Shown here: piece after piece, positions 8,428 to 16,996 of the stretch
How the letters are laid out: each line of letters starts with the position of its first letter
Numbering within the stretch: the stretch's first letter is position 1
NCBI GenBank assembly: GCA_964486135.1
Contig: CAZAKT010000002.1
Location: 1 to 64,000 of the forward strand
DNA length: 64,000 bases
Source: UBA4923 sp964486135
GTDB taxonomy: Bacteria > Bacillota > Clostridia > Saccharofermentanales > DTU023
Reading direction: 5' to 3'
Position numbers and translations under genes: made by a program
Notes under the pieces: generated by a model
What the model was told of the DNA's origin: nothing
The model's input: only the letters and a program-made list of their open reading frames with translations
Database searches by the model: none

Positions 8428-9495
8428 TTAGTCCCGGGGCGCGGCCAGGACAATCCCCCACCAATGGATACCATCACCCTGCCAGCTATGGTAATAGCCG
8501 ACGCCCACCTGTGTGTACTCCCCGCTGAAGAGCTGGTCCCCGTAAATGGCCTGCAGGCGGGCAGCGACCTTGGCGGGGGTATCAAAGGCATACTCCCCGG
8601 CTGACCCGCTGATCACTGTATTGAAGGCAGTACTCAAGCCGGCCGGCAGATCCTGGAGCTTCCTATGGCTGCTGTAATGGACGGCCTGGTCCTTGGCGAA
8701 AGTATGGAGGGTCTCCGTTATGACAAGAGGGGCCAGGTCTCGGGCCTTCCTTGCCTCGTTGATCAGGCGGACAAGCTCCTGGTCGTAAGCCTCCTGATGA
8801 TATTCTTCTGGGGAGGGGATCAGGGCGAAGAGCTGGATCCAAAAAAAGCTTCCCGCTTGTCGGGAATCGTGCCAGCAGCCGACACCCAGATGGGTCCAGT
8901 CAGGATGTAGGAGGTTTTCCCTGTGGCCCTTGGATTCCATCCAGCCCCGCATGACCTCCTGGGGGGAAGACTGACCCAGGGCAGCGTTCTCGCCCACCGC
9001 CAGGTAGGGGATCTTGACGGCGGTGAAATAGGCGCTTCCGTCAGGCCGCTGGTGGTCAAAGATCTCAATCAGCTCGACAGCGCGAAGGCGGGCCGCCTCC
9101 GCAAGCCCCGAGCTGGCCGTGAGGGGGTTCAAGCCGGCCTTCTTTCTTTCCGCGTTGACCAGGGCCAGGACCTGTTTTTCGAAATCCGCCTCGAAAAAAG
9201 CTTCCGTGACCGGCGGCGCCGTCGTGGGGGCAGTAGCCGCCTTGCTGGTCACAGAAGGCAGGGTGACGGTCCTTGTCGGGGTTGGGGAGGATGAGCTCGT
9301 GACTTCCGTGGCCGGAGGGACTGTGACAGTGGTCATTGACAGGCTGGTCCCTGTCTCCGTCATCTTTGTGACGGCAGTCAGGGAGGGCAGCTCAGTCCTG
9401 GGGGGCTCCGACTCCTGGCTGGCAGGGGAAGAACTGCAGGCAGCAAGGCCGACCAGCAAAAAAAGGATAAGTAGGGGGGCGGTCAGTCGCTTCAC
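8428..9495 (-). CDS. Lipoprotein with two tandem CAP/SCP-like domains
   Basis: This 355-residue protein begins at a GTG preceded by GAGGAG. A lipoprotein signal ends in the lipobox LAAC (Cys20). A Ser/Thr/Pro-rich tether follows (to about residue 95), then a clear CAP domain: LALVNAERKKAGL, GENAALGQSSP, and HRENLLHPDWTHLGVG. A second, more divergent CAP-like unit begins at LVRLINEARKARDL and ends YTQVGVGYYHSW...GIVLA. It should be anchored outside the membrane. Bacterial CAP proteins of this YkwD class have no settled function; roles in wall binding or signalling are proposed. It stands alone, convergent with malQ. Confidence 0.85.
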   Translation of the reverse strand: MKRLTAPLLILFLLVGLAACSSSPASQESEPPRTELPSLTAVTKMTETGTSLSMTTVTVPPATEVTSSSSPTPTRTVTLPSVTSKAATAPTTAPPVTEAFFEADFEKQVLALVNAERKKAGLNPLTASSGLAEAARLRAVELIEIFDHQRPDGSAYFTAVKIPYLAVGENAALGQSSPQEVMRGWMESKGHRENLLHPDWTHLGVGCWHDSRQAGSFFWIQLFALIPSPEEYHQEAYDQELVRLINEARKARDLAPLVITETLHTFAKDQAVHYSSHRKLQDLPAGLSTAFNTVISGSAGEYAFDTPAKVAARLQAIYGDQLFSGEYTQVGVGYYHSWQGDGIHWWGIVLAAPRD

Positions 9496-9619
9496 GGGAT
9501 GATCTTCTCCTCTGCCATCAAGAAAAAACTGATATCAATATGGGCTGGATCCATCAATTAGTCAAGTTGGCAAGGGTCTTGGCTTTCTTGGCCTGCTTAG
9601 TTTCTGCCGGGCCGCTTGT

Positions 9620-9647
9620 TTGGCTTTATGCCTATATATGCTAAAAT
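9620..9647 (+). promoter_or_regulatory. Promoter of the nucleoside/pseudouridine operon
   Basis: TTGGCT (9620-9625), a 16-nt spacer and TGC-TAAAAT (9639-9647) form a sigma-A-like promoter with an extended -10. It lies 77 nt before cdd, inside the 229-nt gap between the divergent CAP gene and cdd. I see nothing else coding in that gap. Confidence 0.55.
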
Positions 9648-9724
9648 AAGTCAGGTCAGGAAGGAAATATTAGTGATACTTAGCAAGAGATTCAGAGGCT
9701 TTTCGCTCCCTGCCCGGAGGTGCC

Positions 9725-10171
9725 ATGCTTACAAATGAAGTGAAGGTCAAGCTGGTGGCGGAAGCTTTCGAGGCACGAAAAAAGAGTTATTCCCCTTATT
9801 CCAGATTCAAGGTCGGCGCCGCTCTCCTGACTTCGGATGGCCGGATCTATAGGGGGGCCAATATCGAAAACGCTTCCTATGGCGCCACCATCTGCGCGGA
9901 GAGGACAGCGGCGGTCAAGGCTGTCTTCGCGGGTTCCAGGCAATTTGTCGCCCTGGCGGTCGTCGGCTCTGAACAGGAGGAGGGCGGAGACATAGACTAT
10001 GCCTATCCCTGTGGGATCTGCCGGCAGTTCCTGCGCGAATTCCTGCCGCCTTCGGGCGATATGGTCATCCTGGTGGCCCGGGGCCTTGAAGATTACAAGG
10101 AAACAAGCCTGAATGCCCTGCTGCCGCATTCATTCGGGCCATCTGATCTCGATTATCTGTATGAGTCTTAG
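9725..10171 (+). CDS. cdd: Cytidine deaminase
   Basis: This 148-residue zinc enzyme deaminates cytidine and deoxycytidine to uridine and deoxyuridine. The catalytic motif CAERTA (Zn Cys and general-base Glu) and the second zinc motif PCGICRQ are intact, and YSPYSRFKVGAALL and GANIENASYG are family signatures. GGAGG lies 4 nt before the ATG. It is the first gene of an operon that continues with a BMP-type nucleoside importer, psuK, psuG and uridine phosphorylase. This places it as the entry step converting imported cytidine to uridine. Length and motifs are normal. Confidence 0.96.
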   Translation: MLTNEVKVKLVAEAFEARKKSYSPYSRFKVGAALLTSDGRIYRGANIENASYGATICAERTAAVKAVFAGSRQFVALAVVGSEQEEGGDIDYAYPCGICRQFLREFLPPSGDMVILVARGLEDYKETSLNALLPHSFGPSDLDYLYES

Positions 10172-10177
10172 GAGGGG

Positions 10178-10244
10178 AGGACCGGTCCTGTAGGGCCGTT
10201 CATCAATAAATGAGGAAAGAATGGCCCTGACGGGTCATCAATAA
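10178..10244 (+). repeat. Palindrome and direct repeats in the cdd-bmpA gap
   Basis: Just after the cdd stop is the perfect palindrome AGGACCGGTCCT (10178-10189). It is followed by two exact copies of TCATCAATAA (10200-10209 and 10235-10244), 35 nt apart. AGGGCC (10192-10197) can pair with GGCCCT (10223-10228). The second repeat ends just before the bmpA ribosome site AGGAGG. A regulatory or RNA-processing role is possible but unproven. Confidence 0.35.
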
Positions 10245-10259
10245 TCAGGAGGAAAACCT

Positions 10260-11300
10260 ATGAAAAAGAGACTATTCAGTCTAATTCTGGTTCTCGCCTT
10301 GCTTGTGACGCTGGGCGTCGCCTGCGGAACCAAGGATGACGGCGGAAAAACGGAAGGAAAAAAAGTTGCCCTGATCACCGACCTCGGTGGTATCAACGAT
10401 GAATCCTTCAACCAGTCCGCCTGGAACGGCATGAAACAGCTTGAGGAAGACGGCATCAACATCTCATTTGTTGAATCTGAGAAGGAAGCTGACTACGCCG
10501 TCAACTTCACCAACAAGACGGAGGAAGGCAACGACCTGGTCTGGGGTATCGGCTTCCTGATGGAGCAGTCCATCATCGATGCCTCCAAGGAGCACAAGGA
10601 CCAGATGTTCGCCATCGTCGACGCCGGCTTCCCCGAGGGGGAATACCCCAACCTGGTGGGCGCCATGTTCAATTCGGAAGAGTCCTCTTTCCTGGTCGGC
10701 TACATTGCGGGCCACGTGACGGAGACTGACCATGTCGGCTTTGTCCTGGGTATGGAGGGGGACGTCATGTTCCGCTTCCAGTACGGCTATCTGGCCGGTG
10801 TGGCCTATGCCGCGGATGAGCTGGGCAAGGAAATCAGGGTTGATGCCGTGACCATCGATACCTTTGGCGACACGGCCAAGGGCAAGGCCACCGCCACCAA
10901 GATGTTCAGCGATGGGGCTGACATCGTCTACCACGCGGCCGGCCAGGCCGGTTCCGGCTGCATCACGGCGGCCAAGGAAATGGGCAAGTGGGCCATTGGC
11001 GTCGATCTGGACCAGAATGAACTGGCTCCCGACAATGTCCTGACCTCTGCCTTGAAAAATGTTGACCAGGCCGTCTACCAGCTTTCCAAGAAGGTTCTGG
11101 AGGGCGAAGAGGTCGGTGGCAAGACCTTCTTCTTTGGCCTCAAGGAGGGTGGCGTAGGAATCGCGCCCAGCTCGGACAAACATGTCCCCAAGGAGATCCT
11201 GGACAAGACAGCGGAAATCGAGAAGATGATCGTCGATGGGGAGATCGAAGTTCCGATCACCGCCGACGAATTTGAAGCTTTCAAAGGCAAGCTCGGATAA
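10260..11300 (+). CDS. bmpA: BMP-family nucleoside ABC transporter substrate-binding lipoprotein
   Basis: This 346-residue lipoprotein has a signal peptide ending in a lipobox-like LGVACG (Cys near residue 21). The mature part is a Bmp/PnrA-type binding fold: VALITDLGGINDESFNQSAW at the first strand, later FLVGYIAGHVTE, HAAGQAGSGCI and WAIGVDLDQNEL. Proteins of this family bind purine or pyrimidine nucleosides. AGGAGG lies 5-6 nt before the ATG. The downstream genes encode the double ABC ATPase and two permeases, so this is a complete importer. The location with cdd, psuKG and udp suggests pyrimidine nucleosides and pseudouridine as ligands, which is inference. Confidence 0.93.
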   Translation: MKKRLFSLILVLALLVTLGVACGTKDDGGKTEGKKVALITDLGGINDESFNQSAWNGMKQLEEDGINISFVESEKEADYAVNFTNKTEEGNDLVWGIGFLMEQSIIDASKEHKDQMFAIVDAGFPEGEYPNLVGAMFNSEESSFLVGYIAGHVTETDHVGFVLGMEGDVMFRFQYGYLAGVAYAADELGKEIRVDAVTIDTFGDTAKGKATATKMFSDGADIVYHAAGQAGSGCITAAKEMGKWAIGVDLDQNELAPDNVLTSALKNVDQAVYQLSKKVLEGEEVGGKTFFFGLKEGGVGIAPSSDKHVPKEILDKTAEIEKMIVDGEIEVPITADEFEAFKGKLG

Positions 11301-11342
11301 AACCAGGATGGCGGCCAGCCGCTGTCTTCTATGAAATGAGCG

Positions 11343-11389
11343 CCCGGACAGCCTTTCACGGGGTGTCCGGGTGACTCTTATGGAGAGTC
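11343..11389 (+). promoter_or_regulatory. Intercistronic hairpin pair, second one covering the ribosome site
   Basis: CCCGGACA (11343-11350) pairs with TGTCCGGG (11364-11371) without a following U-tract. Immediately after it, GACTCT (11373-11378) pairs perfectly with AGAGTC (11384-11389) around a 5-nt loop. The GGAGAG ribosome site of the ATPase gene (ATG at 11394) falls in that second hairpin. The structure could lower ATPase translation relative to the binding protein. Confidence 0.5.
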
Positions 11390-11393
11390 AAGT

Positions 11394-13010
11394 ATGGAGC
11401 AGGACAAGCGGGTTCACCTTGAACCGTCCGACATCGCGGGAAGCGATGGGGAAGAGACAGCCCCGGTCCCCGGGCCTGATCAGGAGGAAGCTTCCAACTA
11501 CGCCGTAGAAATGTACGGCATATCCAAGTCCTTCGGGACGCTCAAGGCGCTCGACGAGGTTGATCTGGTCGTGCGCAAGGGGACCATCCACGCCCTGCTC
11601 GGTGAAAACGGGGCAGGCAAGTCGACGCTCATGAAAATCCTCTACGGACTTTACACCAAGGATACAGGCGAGATCAGGATCATGGGCCGGCCCGGGGACA
11701 TCAAAAATCCCAAGCAGGCCATCGACCAGGGAATCGGCATGGTCCACCAGCACTTCATGCTGGTCGAAAATATGACCATTGCCGAAAACATCGTGCTGGG
11801 GAGTGAAGTGACCAAATCCTTTGGCCGGCTCGACCGTGAACGGATGAACAGGAGCATCCGTGAATTCGGTGAGCAATACGGCCTGGAAGTCGATCCCCGT
11901 GAGCTCATCATGGATGTCTCCGTGGCCACCCAGCAGCGGGTGGAGATCCTGAAAGCTCTTTACAGGGGGGCCGATATCCTGATCCTGGATGAACCGACCG
12001 CGGTTCTGACCCCCCAGGAAATTGACAATCTGATTGTGACCATGCAGCGGCTGGTAAAAAGCGGCAAGACCGTCATAATCATTACCCATAAATTGAAGGA
12101 GATCATGGCCTCCTCCGAATACTGCACCATTATCCGGCGGGGCAAGGTGGTCGATACGGTCCGGGTCTCTGAGGTCACCGAGAAGGATCTGGCTTCCATG
12201 ATGGTTGGCCGGGAGGTCATGTTGACGACCGACAAGGAGAAAGCCAGTCCTGGCGAAATCATCATGGAAATCCGGGACCTGACTGTCAAGGACAACCGGG
12301 GTCTTGAAAAAGTCAAGGATCTTTCACTTCACGTGCGGAAGGGGGAGATCCTGGCGATCGCGGGAGTGGACGGCAACGGCCAGACGGAATTGATCGAGGC
12401 CATTACCGGGCTTCGGAAGGCTGAGGAGGGAGAGATCGTGGTCAACGGCCGGCACATCGAGAACGGCCTCCCCCTGGACGCCCACAAGGCCGGGATCAGA
12501 ACCATCCACGAGGACCGCCATAAGCGGGGCCTGGTCCTGGACTTCCTGGTCAGTGAAAACCTGATCCTTGAGTCCTACAAGCAAGAACGCTTCCAGGGAA
12601 AATGCGGCCTCCTCTCCTGGAAAAAGATAAATGAATATGCCAACGAGCAGATTGACCGCTTCGACATCCGGCCGTCCGGTTGCGCCCAGCAGCGGGCCAG
12701 CGAACTTTCCGGCGGCAACCAGCAGAAGGTCATCGTGGCGAGGACCATCGAACAGGAGCCGGATCTCCTGTTTGCCTGCCAGCCCACGCGGGGCTTGGAT
12801 GTGGGCGCCATAGAGTATGTCCGCAATGCCCTGGTCCAACAGCGGGATCAGGGCCGGGCTGTCCTTCTCATCTCCTATGAACTGGATGAGGTGCTTGACA
12901 TTGCCGACAGGATTAACGTGATCTACGATGGCAGTATCGTCGCGGATCTCGATCCGGAAGAGACGGATGAACAGGCCATCGGCCTCTTGATGGCGGGAGG
13001 TAGCCAATGA
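11394..13010 (+). CDS. Nucleoside ABC transporter ATP-binding protein, two ABC domains
   Basis: This 538-residue duplicated ATPase is of the NupA/YufO (RbsA-like) type. The N-terminal domain has Walker A GENGAGKST, Walker B ILILDEPTAVLTP and a degenerate signature (DVSVATQQRVEIL). The C-terminal domain has a degenerate P-loop lacking the lysine (GVDGNGQTEL), signature LSGGNQQKVIVAR and a substituted Walker B (LLFACQPTRGLD). This asymmetry is normal for the family. A polar 35-residue leader precedes the first domain. Its stop overlaps the next permease start (ATGA at 13007-13010). It energises import of the ligand bound by the upstream BMP lipoprotein. Confidence 0.93.
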   Translation: MEQDKRVHLEPSDIAGSDGEETAPVPGPDQEEASNYAVEMYGISKSFGTLKALDEVDLVVRKGTIHALLGENGAGKSTLMKILYGLYTKDTGEIRIMGRPGDIKNPKQAIDQGIGMVHQHFMLVENMTIAENIVLGSEVTKSFGRLDRERMNRSIREFGEQYGLEVDPRELIMDVSVATQQRVEILKALYRGADILILDEPTAVLTPQEIDNLIVTMQRLVKSGKTVIIITHKLKEIMASSEYCTIIRRGKVVDTVRVSEVTEKDLASMMVGREVMLTTDKEKASPGEIIMEIRDLTVKDNRGLEKVKDLSLHVRKGEILAIAGVDGNGQTELIEAITGLRKAEEGEIVVNGRHIENGLPLDAHKAGIRTIHEDRHKRGLVLDFLVSENLILESYKQERFQGKCGLLSWKKINEYANEQIDRFDIRPSGCAQQRASELSGGNQQKVIVARTIEQEPDLLFACQPTRGLDVGAIEYVRNALVQQRDQGRAVLLISYELDEVLDIADRINVIYDGSIVADLDPEETDEQAIGLLMAGGSQ

Positions 13011-14119
13011 GGAAATTCATCACCCGGGCCCTGAAAGAACCCTTCACCGCCATTCTGATCGCCCTCCTTATCGGTTTTATCATCGGCGCCCTCACCCTGG
13101 CTGTCGGCGGCTATGACCCCGGCCGGGGCTACGGCCTCCTGTTCACAGGGGTGTTCGCCAATACCCGCCGGGTCGCCCAGGTCTTTGTCAACGCCGTCCC
13201 CATCATCATGACCGGCCTTGCTGTGTCTTTTGCTGTCAGGACGGGCATGTTCAATATCGGGGCGGACGGCCAGTTCATCCTGGGCCAGGTCACCGGGGCC
13301 ATACTGGGTTACTATGTCCCCCTGCCCCCCATCCTCCATCCCCTCTTCATCATGCTTTGCGCTGTGGCGGTGGGTGGCCTCTACGGCGCCTTTGCCGCCT
13401 TCCTGAAGAACCGTTTCGGCATTCACGAGGTCATCTCCTCGATCATGCTCAACTGGATTGCCTACTATTTCATGAACTTCATCGTCAACATGAAAAACGT
13501 CAAGGTGCCCGGTACCCAGCATTCACCCGAAATCCTGGATTCGGCCAAGATCACCTTCTTCAGCCGGGATTTCCGGTCAACGGCTGAAGGGGAGGCCCTC
13601 CTGGCCAAACACCCCTGGCTCGAGAGCCTGGTCAGGACGGACGCGGGCTACGCCCTCCTGATCATGGTCGCGGTGACCCTCCTCCTCTGGATTGTCCTGA
13701 AATACACCAAGATCGGTTTTGAGCTGCGGGCTGTCGGTTACAACTACCATGCCGCAGAGTTTGCCGCCATGCCGGTCAAACGGAATGCCCTCCTGTCCAT
13801 GTTCATATCGGGGGGTACCGCTGCCCTGGGCGGGGCCATGCTGGTCATGTCCACCTCCTACTTCATCACCATGCTGGGGGCGACGGAGGGCTATGGCTGG
13901 GATGGGATCTCGGTGGCCCTGATCGCCGGCAATCATCCGATCGGCTGTATTTTCGCCGGTATTCTCTATTCGGCGCTCAAGATCGGAGGCACGGAGATCC
14001 AATCCAGGATGGGGGCCCCGACTGAAATCATCAACATCATGATCGGGGTGCTTGTCCTCTGTATCGCGTTCGCGCCCGCCCTGCCCCGGCTGGCGGAACG
14101 CTTGGAAAGGAAGGAGTAG
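13007..14119 (+). CDS. Nucleoside ABC transporter permease, first subunit
   Basis: This 370-residue membrane protein of the BPD_transp_2 family (NupP/YufP-like) has about ten hydrophobic spans. Recognisable segments are FNIGADGQFILGQVTGA, FGIHEVISSIMLNWIAYYF and the loop KIGFELRAVGYNYHAAEFA, which is the conserved cytoplasmic contact loop in this family. It is translationally coupled to the ATPase and followed 3 nt later by the second permease. The two form a heterodimeric channel. In gene order it matches the BMP-ATPase-permease-permease systems of Bacillus and Lactococcus. Confidence 0.92.
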   Translation: MRKFITRALKEPFTAILIALLIGFIIGALTLAVGGYDPGRGYGLLFTGVFANTRRVAQVFVNAVPIIMTGLAVSFAVRTGMFNIGADGQFILGQVTGAILGYYVPLPPILHPLFIMLCAVAVGGLYGAFAAFLKNRFGIHEVISSIMLNWIAYYFMNFIVNMKNVKVPGTQHSPEILDSAKITFFSRDFRSTAEGEALLAKHPWLESLVRTDAGYALLIMVAVTLLLWIVLKYTKIGFELRAVGYNYHAAEFAAMPVKRNALLSMFISGGTAALGGAMLVMSTSYFITMLGATEGYGWDGISVALIAGNHPIGCIFAGILYSALKIGGTEIQSRMGAPTEIINIMIGVLVLCIAFAPALPRLAERLERKE

Positions 14120-14122
14120 GCC

Positions 14123-15061
14123 ATGGGACTTCTTAACACCTTGCTTTTAACTGTCTCCATCAGCCTTATGTATTCGGCGCCCCTGATCTTCACGGCGCTG
14201 GGCGGAGTCATAACCCAGCGGGCGGGGGTTGACAACATCGGACTTGAGGGCATGATGGCCTTTGGCGCCTGCGGCGCCTCCTTCCTCTGTCATTTCACGG
14301 GGAGCCCCTGGATCGGCCTGGTGGTCGGCGCCCTCTTCGGCGCCAGCCTGGCCCTCCTCCACGCCTTCATCTCCGTTACCGCCAAGGGGAACCAGCTGAT
14401 CTCCGGCATCGCCATCAACTTCATCGGCCTGGGTGTGGGCGTTTTCCTGACCCGCTTCCTCTTCGAGGGCGCGGCCCAGTCGAATTCAACCATCAACCAG
14501 CCCCTGCCCAAGCTTCTTGAGTTGATCGGTATCGACAAGAGCAAGTCCCGCCTGCTCGAATCCTCGGAGATTGACATCACCGTCATCTTCGCCTTCCTCT
14601 TTGCCGTCCTGATCTGGTTTGTCCTCTACAAGACCAAGACCGGCCTCCGGGTCCGGGCCTGCGGCGAGCATCCGGGAGCCGCCGATACCCTGGGGGTCAA
14701 TGTTACCCGGATCCGCTACATCGCGACCATCCTGTCGGGTGTCCTGGCCGGATTAGGAGGAGCCGTGACCTCGCTTACGATCAGTTACCGCTTTACCCCT
14801 ACCGTTATTTCCGGCCAGGGCTTCATCGCCCTGGCGGCCGTCATCTTCGGCAATTGGAAGCCGATCGGCGCGACCCTGGCCTGCCTGCTCTTTGGCTTCG
14901 CCCAGGCCCTTACCGTGGTCATGGCCGGTATCCCCTGGCTGCCGACCCAGATCCTGGCCATGCTGCCCTATGCCCTGACCCTTTTGATCCTGGTCATCTT
15001 CGTCGAACGTTCGACGCCGCCCCGGGCTCTGGGACAGCCTTACTTCAAGGGCCAGGCCTAG
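14123..15061 (+). CDS. Nucleoside ABC transporter permease, second subunit
   Basis: This 312-residue BPD_transp_2 permease (NupQ/YufQ-like) contains GVDNIGLEGMMAFGACGAS at the N-terminal half, the contact loop KTGLRVRACGEHPGAADTLG and the following YIATILSGVLAGLGGA. It completes the importer begun at 10260. It is separated by 3 nt from the first permease gene and by 9 nt from psuK, so all belong to one transcript. Length is typical. Confidence 0.92.
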   Translation: MGLLNTLLLTVSISLMYSAPLIFTALGGVITQRAGVDNIGLEGMMAFGACGASFLCHFTGSPWIGLVVGALFGASLALLHAFISVTAKGNQLISGIAINFIGLGVGVFLTRFLFEGAAQSNSTINQPLPKLLELIGIDKSKSRLLESSEIDITVIFAFLFAVLIWFVLYKTKTGLRVRACGEHPGAADTLGVNVTRIRYIATILSGVLAGLGGAVTSLTISYRFTPTVISGQGFIALAAVIFGNWKPIGATLACLLFGFAQALTVVMAGIPWLPTQILAMLPYALTLLILVIFVERSTPPRALGQPYFKGQA

Positions 15062-15070
15062 GGACTGCCC

Positions 15071-16048
15071 ATGCCGTTGGAGGGAGCGCGAAAGGGGGCT
15101 TGGCTTGTCGCCGGAGGATTGAACCTGGATATCCTGGCCAAATCCAGGGACAGCTTCAGCCTCTATGATTCCAACCCCGGCAGCATACTGGAAAGACCGG
15201 GTGGCGTCGGCTTCAATATCGCCCGCAACCTGGCCCTGCTCGGGGAGCCGGTCCGCTTCCTGACGGCCCGTGGACGGGACAGGGCGGGGGAGGCCCTCTT
15301 CCTGGCCGCCCGGGAAGGAGGCCTGGACCTCTCCCTGGCCCTGGTCCGGGAGTCCTTTCCCAGCGCCCGCTACCTTGCCATCCACGACCAGACGGGAGAC
15401 ATGGTGGCCGCCATCAACGATATGTCCCTCTTTGACAGCCTGACGGCGGATGACATTGAAGCCTGGTTTGACCCGGGGCAGGGGGGACGGGAAGATCCTC
15501 CGGCCTTCTCCGGGGCCTTTCTTGAAGCCAACCTGTCCGAGCCGGTTCTCCGGGAGCTGGCCTTCCGCTGGGACCTGCCACTTTTCGCCGACGCCGTCTC
15601 CCTGGCCAAGATGGACAGGCTCAAGCCCCTCCTCCCCCGTCTGACCGGTTTCAAGCTCAACCGCCTGGAGGCCGGACAGCTCACAGGCCTGGCGGGAAGG
15701 GACAGGGCGGAGGCCGTGAAGGTGGCGCAGGAAATCGTGGCCAGGGGGGTCAAGCGGGTCTGTCTCTCACTCGACATCGACGGGGCCCTTTTTACCGATG
15801 GCTGGCTGACGGTCCACGCCCGGCCCGCCCGCATCGTCCACGAGGCCAATACGACCGGGGCCGGCGATGCCATGGCGGCAGCCTTTGCCTGGGCGACCGC
15901 CCAGGCTTATGATCTATATGAAACGGCCCGCCTCGGTATTGCGGCGGCCTCCCTGACGGTGGAGTCCACAGAGGCCGTAAATCCAGCCCTGACCCTGGAA
16001 GCTCTCAAGACCAGAGCCGCCAGGATAGAAGTCGAGGAAGTCAAATGA
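15071..16048 (+). CDS. psuK: PfkB-family kinase, probable pseudouridine kinase
   Basis: This 325-residue ribokinase-fold protein has the N-terminal glycine-rich signature region (GGLNLDILAKS, then RPGGVGFNIARNLALLG) and the C-terminal catalytic signature NTTGAGDAMAAAFAW with the GAGD anion hole and catalytic Asp. On sequence alone it is a PfkB sugar/nucleoside kinase. The assignment as pseudouridine kinase, which makes pseudouridine 5'-phosphate from pseudouridine and ATP, rests on its 4-nt overlap with psuG and on the nucleoside-import operon. Length is close to the E. coli enzyme (YeiC). The ribosome site is weak (AGGGA). Confidence 0.85.
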   Translation: MPLEGARKGAWLVAGGLNLDILAKSRDSFSLYDSNPGSILERPGGVGFNIARNLALLGEPVRFLTARGRDRAGEALFLAAREGGLDLSLALVRESFPSARYLAIHDQTGDMVAAINDMSLFDSLTADDIEAWFDPGQGGREDPPAFSGAFLEANLSEPVLRELAFRWDLPLFADAVSLAKMDRLKPLLPRLTGFKLNRLEAGQLTGLAGRDRAEAVKVAQEIVARGVKRVCLSLDIDGALFTDGWLTVHARPARIVHEANTTGAGDAMAAAFAWATAQAYDLYETARLGIAAASLTVESTEAVNPALTLEALKTRAARIEVEEVK

Positions 16049-16977
16049 GCAAGTTGAAGCAATACCTGTCCATAGCCGGGGAGGTGGAGGCAGCCTTGGC
16101 GGCTGGCCTGCCTGTCGTCGCCCTCGAATCGACCATCATTTCGCACGGCATGCCCTACCCTGAGAATGTGAGGACTGCCCTGGCGGTCGAGCGGGTAATC
16201 CGGGAGGGCGGCGCCCAAGCGGCCACCATCGCCCTTTTGGATGGCCGGATCAAGGTGGGGCTGACCCCGGAGGAGATCGACAGGATCGGCAGGGGGGGGA
16301 AGGCCGTCATCAAGACCTCGAGGCGGGATATGCCCTATGTGCTGGCCCAGGGCCTGCCGGGGGCCACCACGGTCGCCGGCACCCTGATCGCCGCCCAGCT
16401 GGCCGGCATTTCCTTTTTTGCTACGGGCGGGATTGGCGGTGTTCATCGCGGGGCAGAAAAGACCATGGATGTATCCGCTGATCTGGTCGAACTCCAGAAG
16501 ACGCCGGTCGCCGTCATCTGTTCGGGGGCCAAGTCAATTCTGGCGATTGACCTGACCCTGGAATACCTGGAGACGGGCGGTGTGCCCGTGATCGGCTACG
16601 GGACGGATGAAATGCCGGCCTTCTATACACGCGGGAGTGGTCATAAGCTGGTCATGCGGGCCGACGATCCCCGGACGGCCGCCCGGATTTTTGCCGCCTC
16701 GCGGGCCCTGGGTTTCCCGGGTGGCCTGGTGATAGCCAACCCCATCCCCCTGGAAGCGGCCCTGGACCCCACCCTGATCCAGGAGGCGATTGACCAGGCC
16801 CTGGCAGAGGCCGGGGAGCGGGGGATCGGGGGCAAGGAGGTGACCCCCTTCCTGCTTGAGCGGGTCGCTGAGCGGACCGGCGGGGCCAGCCTCGAAGCCA
16901 ATATTGCCCTTGTCCTCAACAATGCCCGTGTCGCCGCCGACATCGCTTCCGCCTACGCGGATTTGCTGAGAGAATAG
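16045..16977 (+). CDS. psuG: Pseudouridine-5'-phosphate glycosidase
   Basis: This 310-residue enzyme splits the C-C glycosidic bond of pseudouridine 5'-phosphate to uracil and ribose 5-phosphate. Family signatures are clear: VVALESTIISHGMPYPENV near residue 25, ATIALLDGRIKVGL, FATGGIGGVHRGAE and CSGAKSILAIDLTLEYLETG. The start overlaps the psuK stop (ATGA at 16045-16048). With cdd, the importer, psuK and udp it forms a pathway funnelling cytidine, uridine and pseudouridine to uracil and ribose phosphates. Length is normal for the family. Confidence 0.96.
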   Translation: MSKLKQYLSIAGEVEAALAAGLPVVALESTIISHGMPYPENVRTALAVERVIREGGAQAATIALLDGRIKVGLTPEEIDRIGRGGKAVIKTSRRDMPYVLAQGLPGATTVAGTLIAAQLAGISFFATGGIGGVHRGAEKTMDVSADLVELQKTPVAVICSGAKSILAIDLTLEYLETGGVPVIGYGTDEMPAFYTRGSGHKLVMRADDPRTAARIFAASRALGFPGGLVIANPIPLEAALDPTLIQEAIDQALAEAGERGIGGKEVTPFLLERVAERTGGASLEANIALVLNNARVAADIASAYADLLRE

Positions 16978-16996
16978 ACTGTCAGGAGATCGGAAA

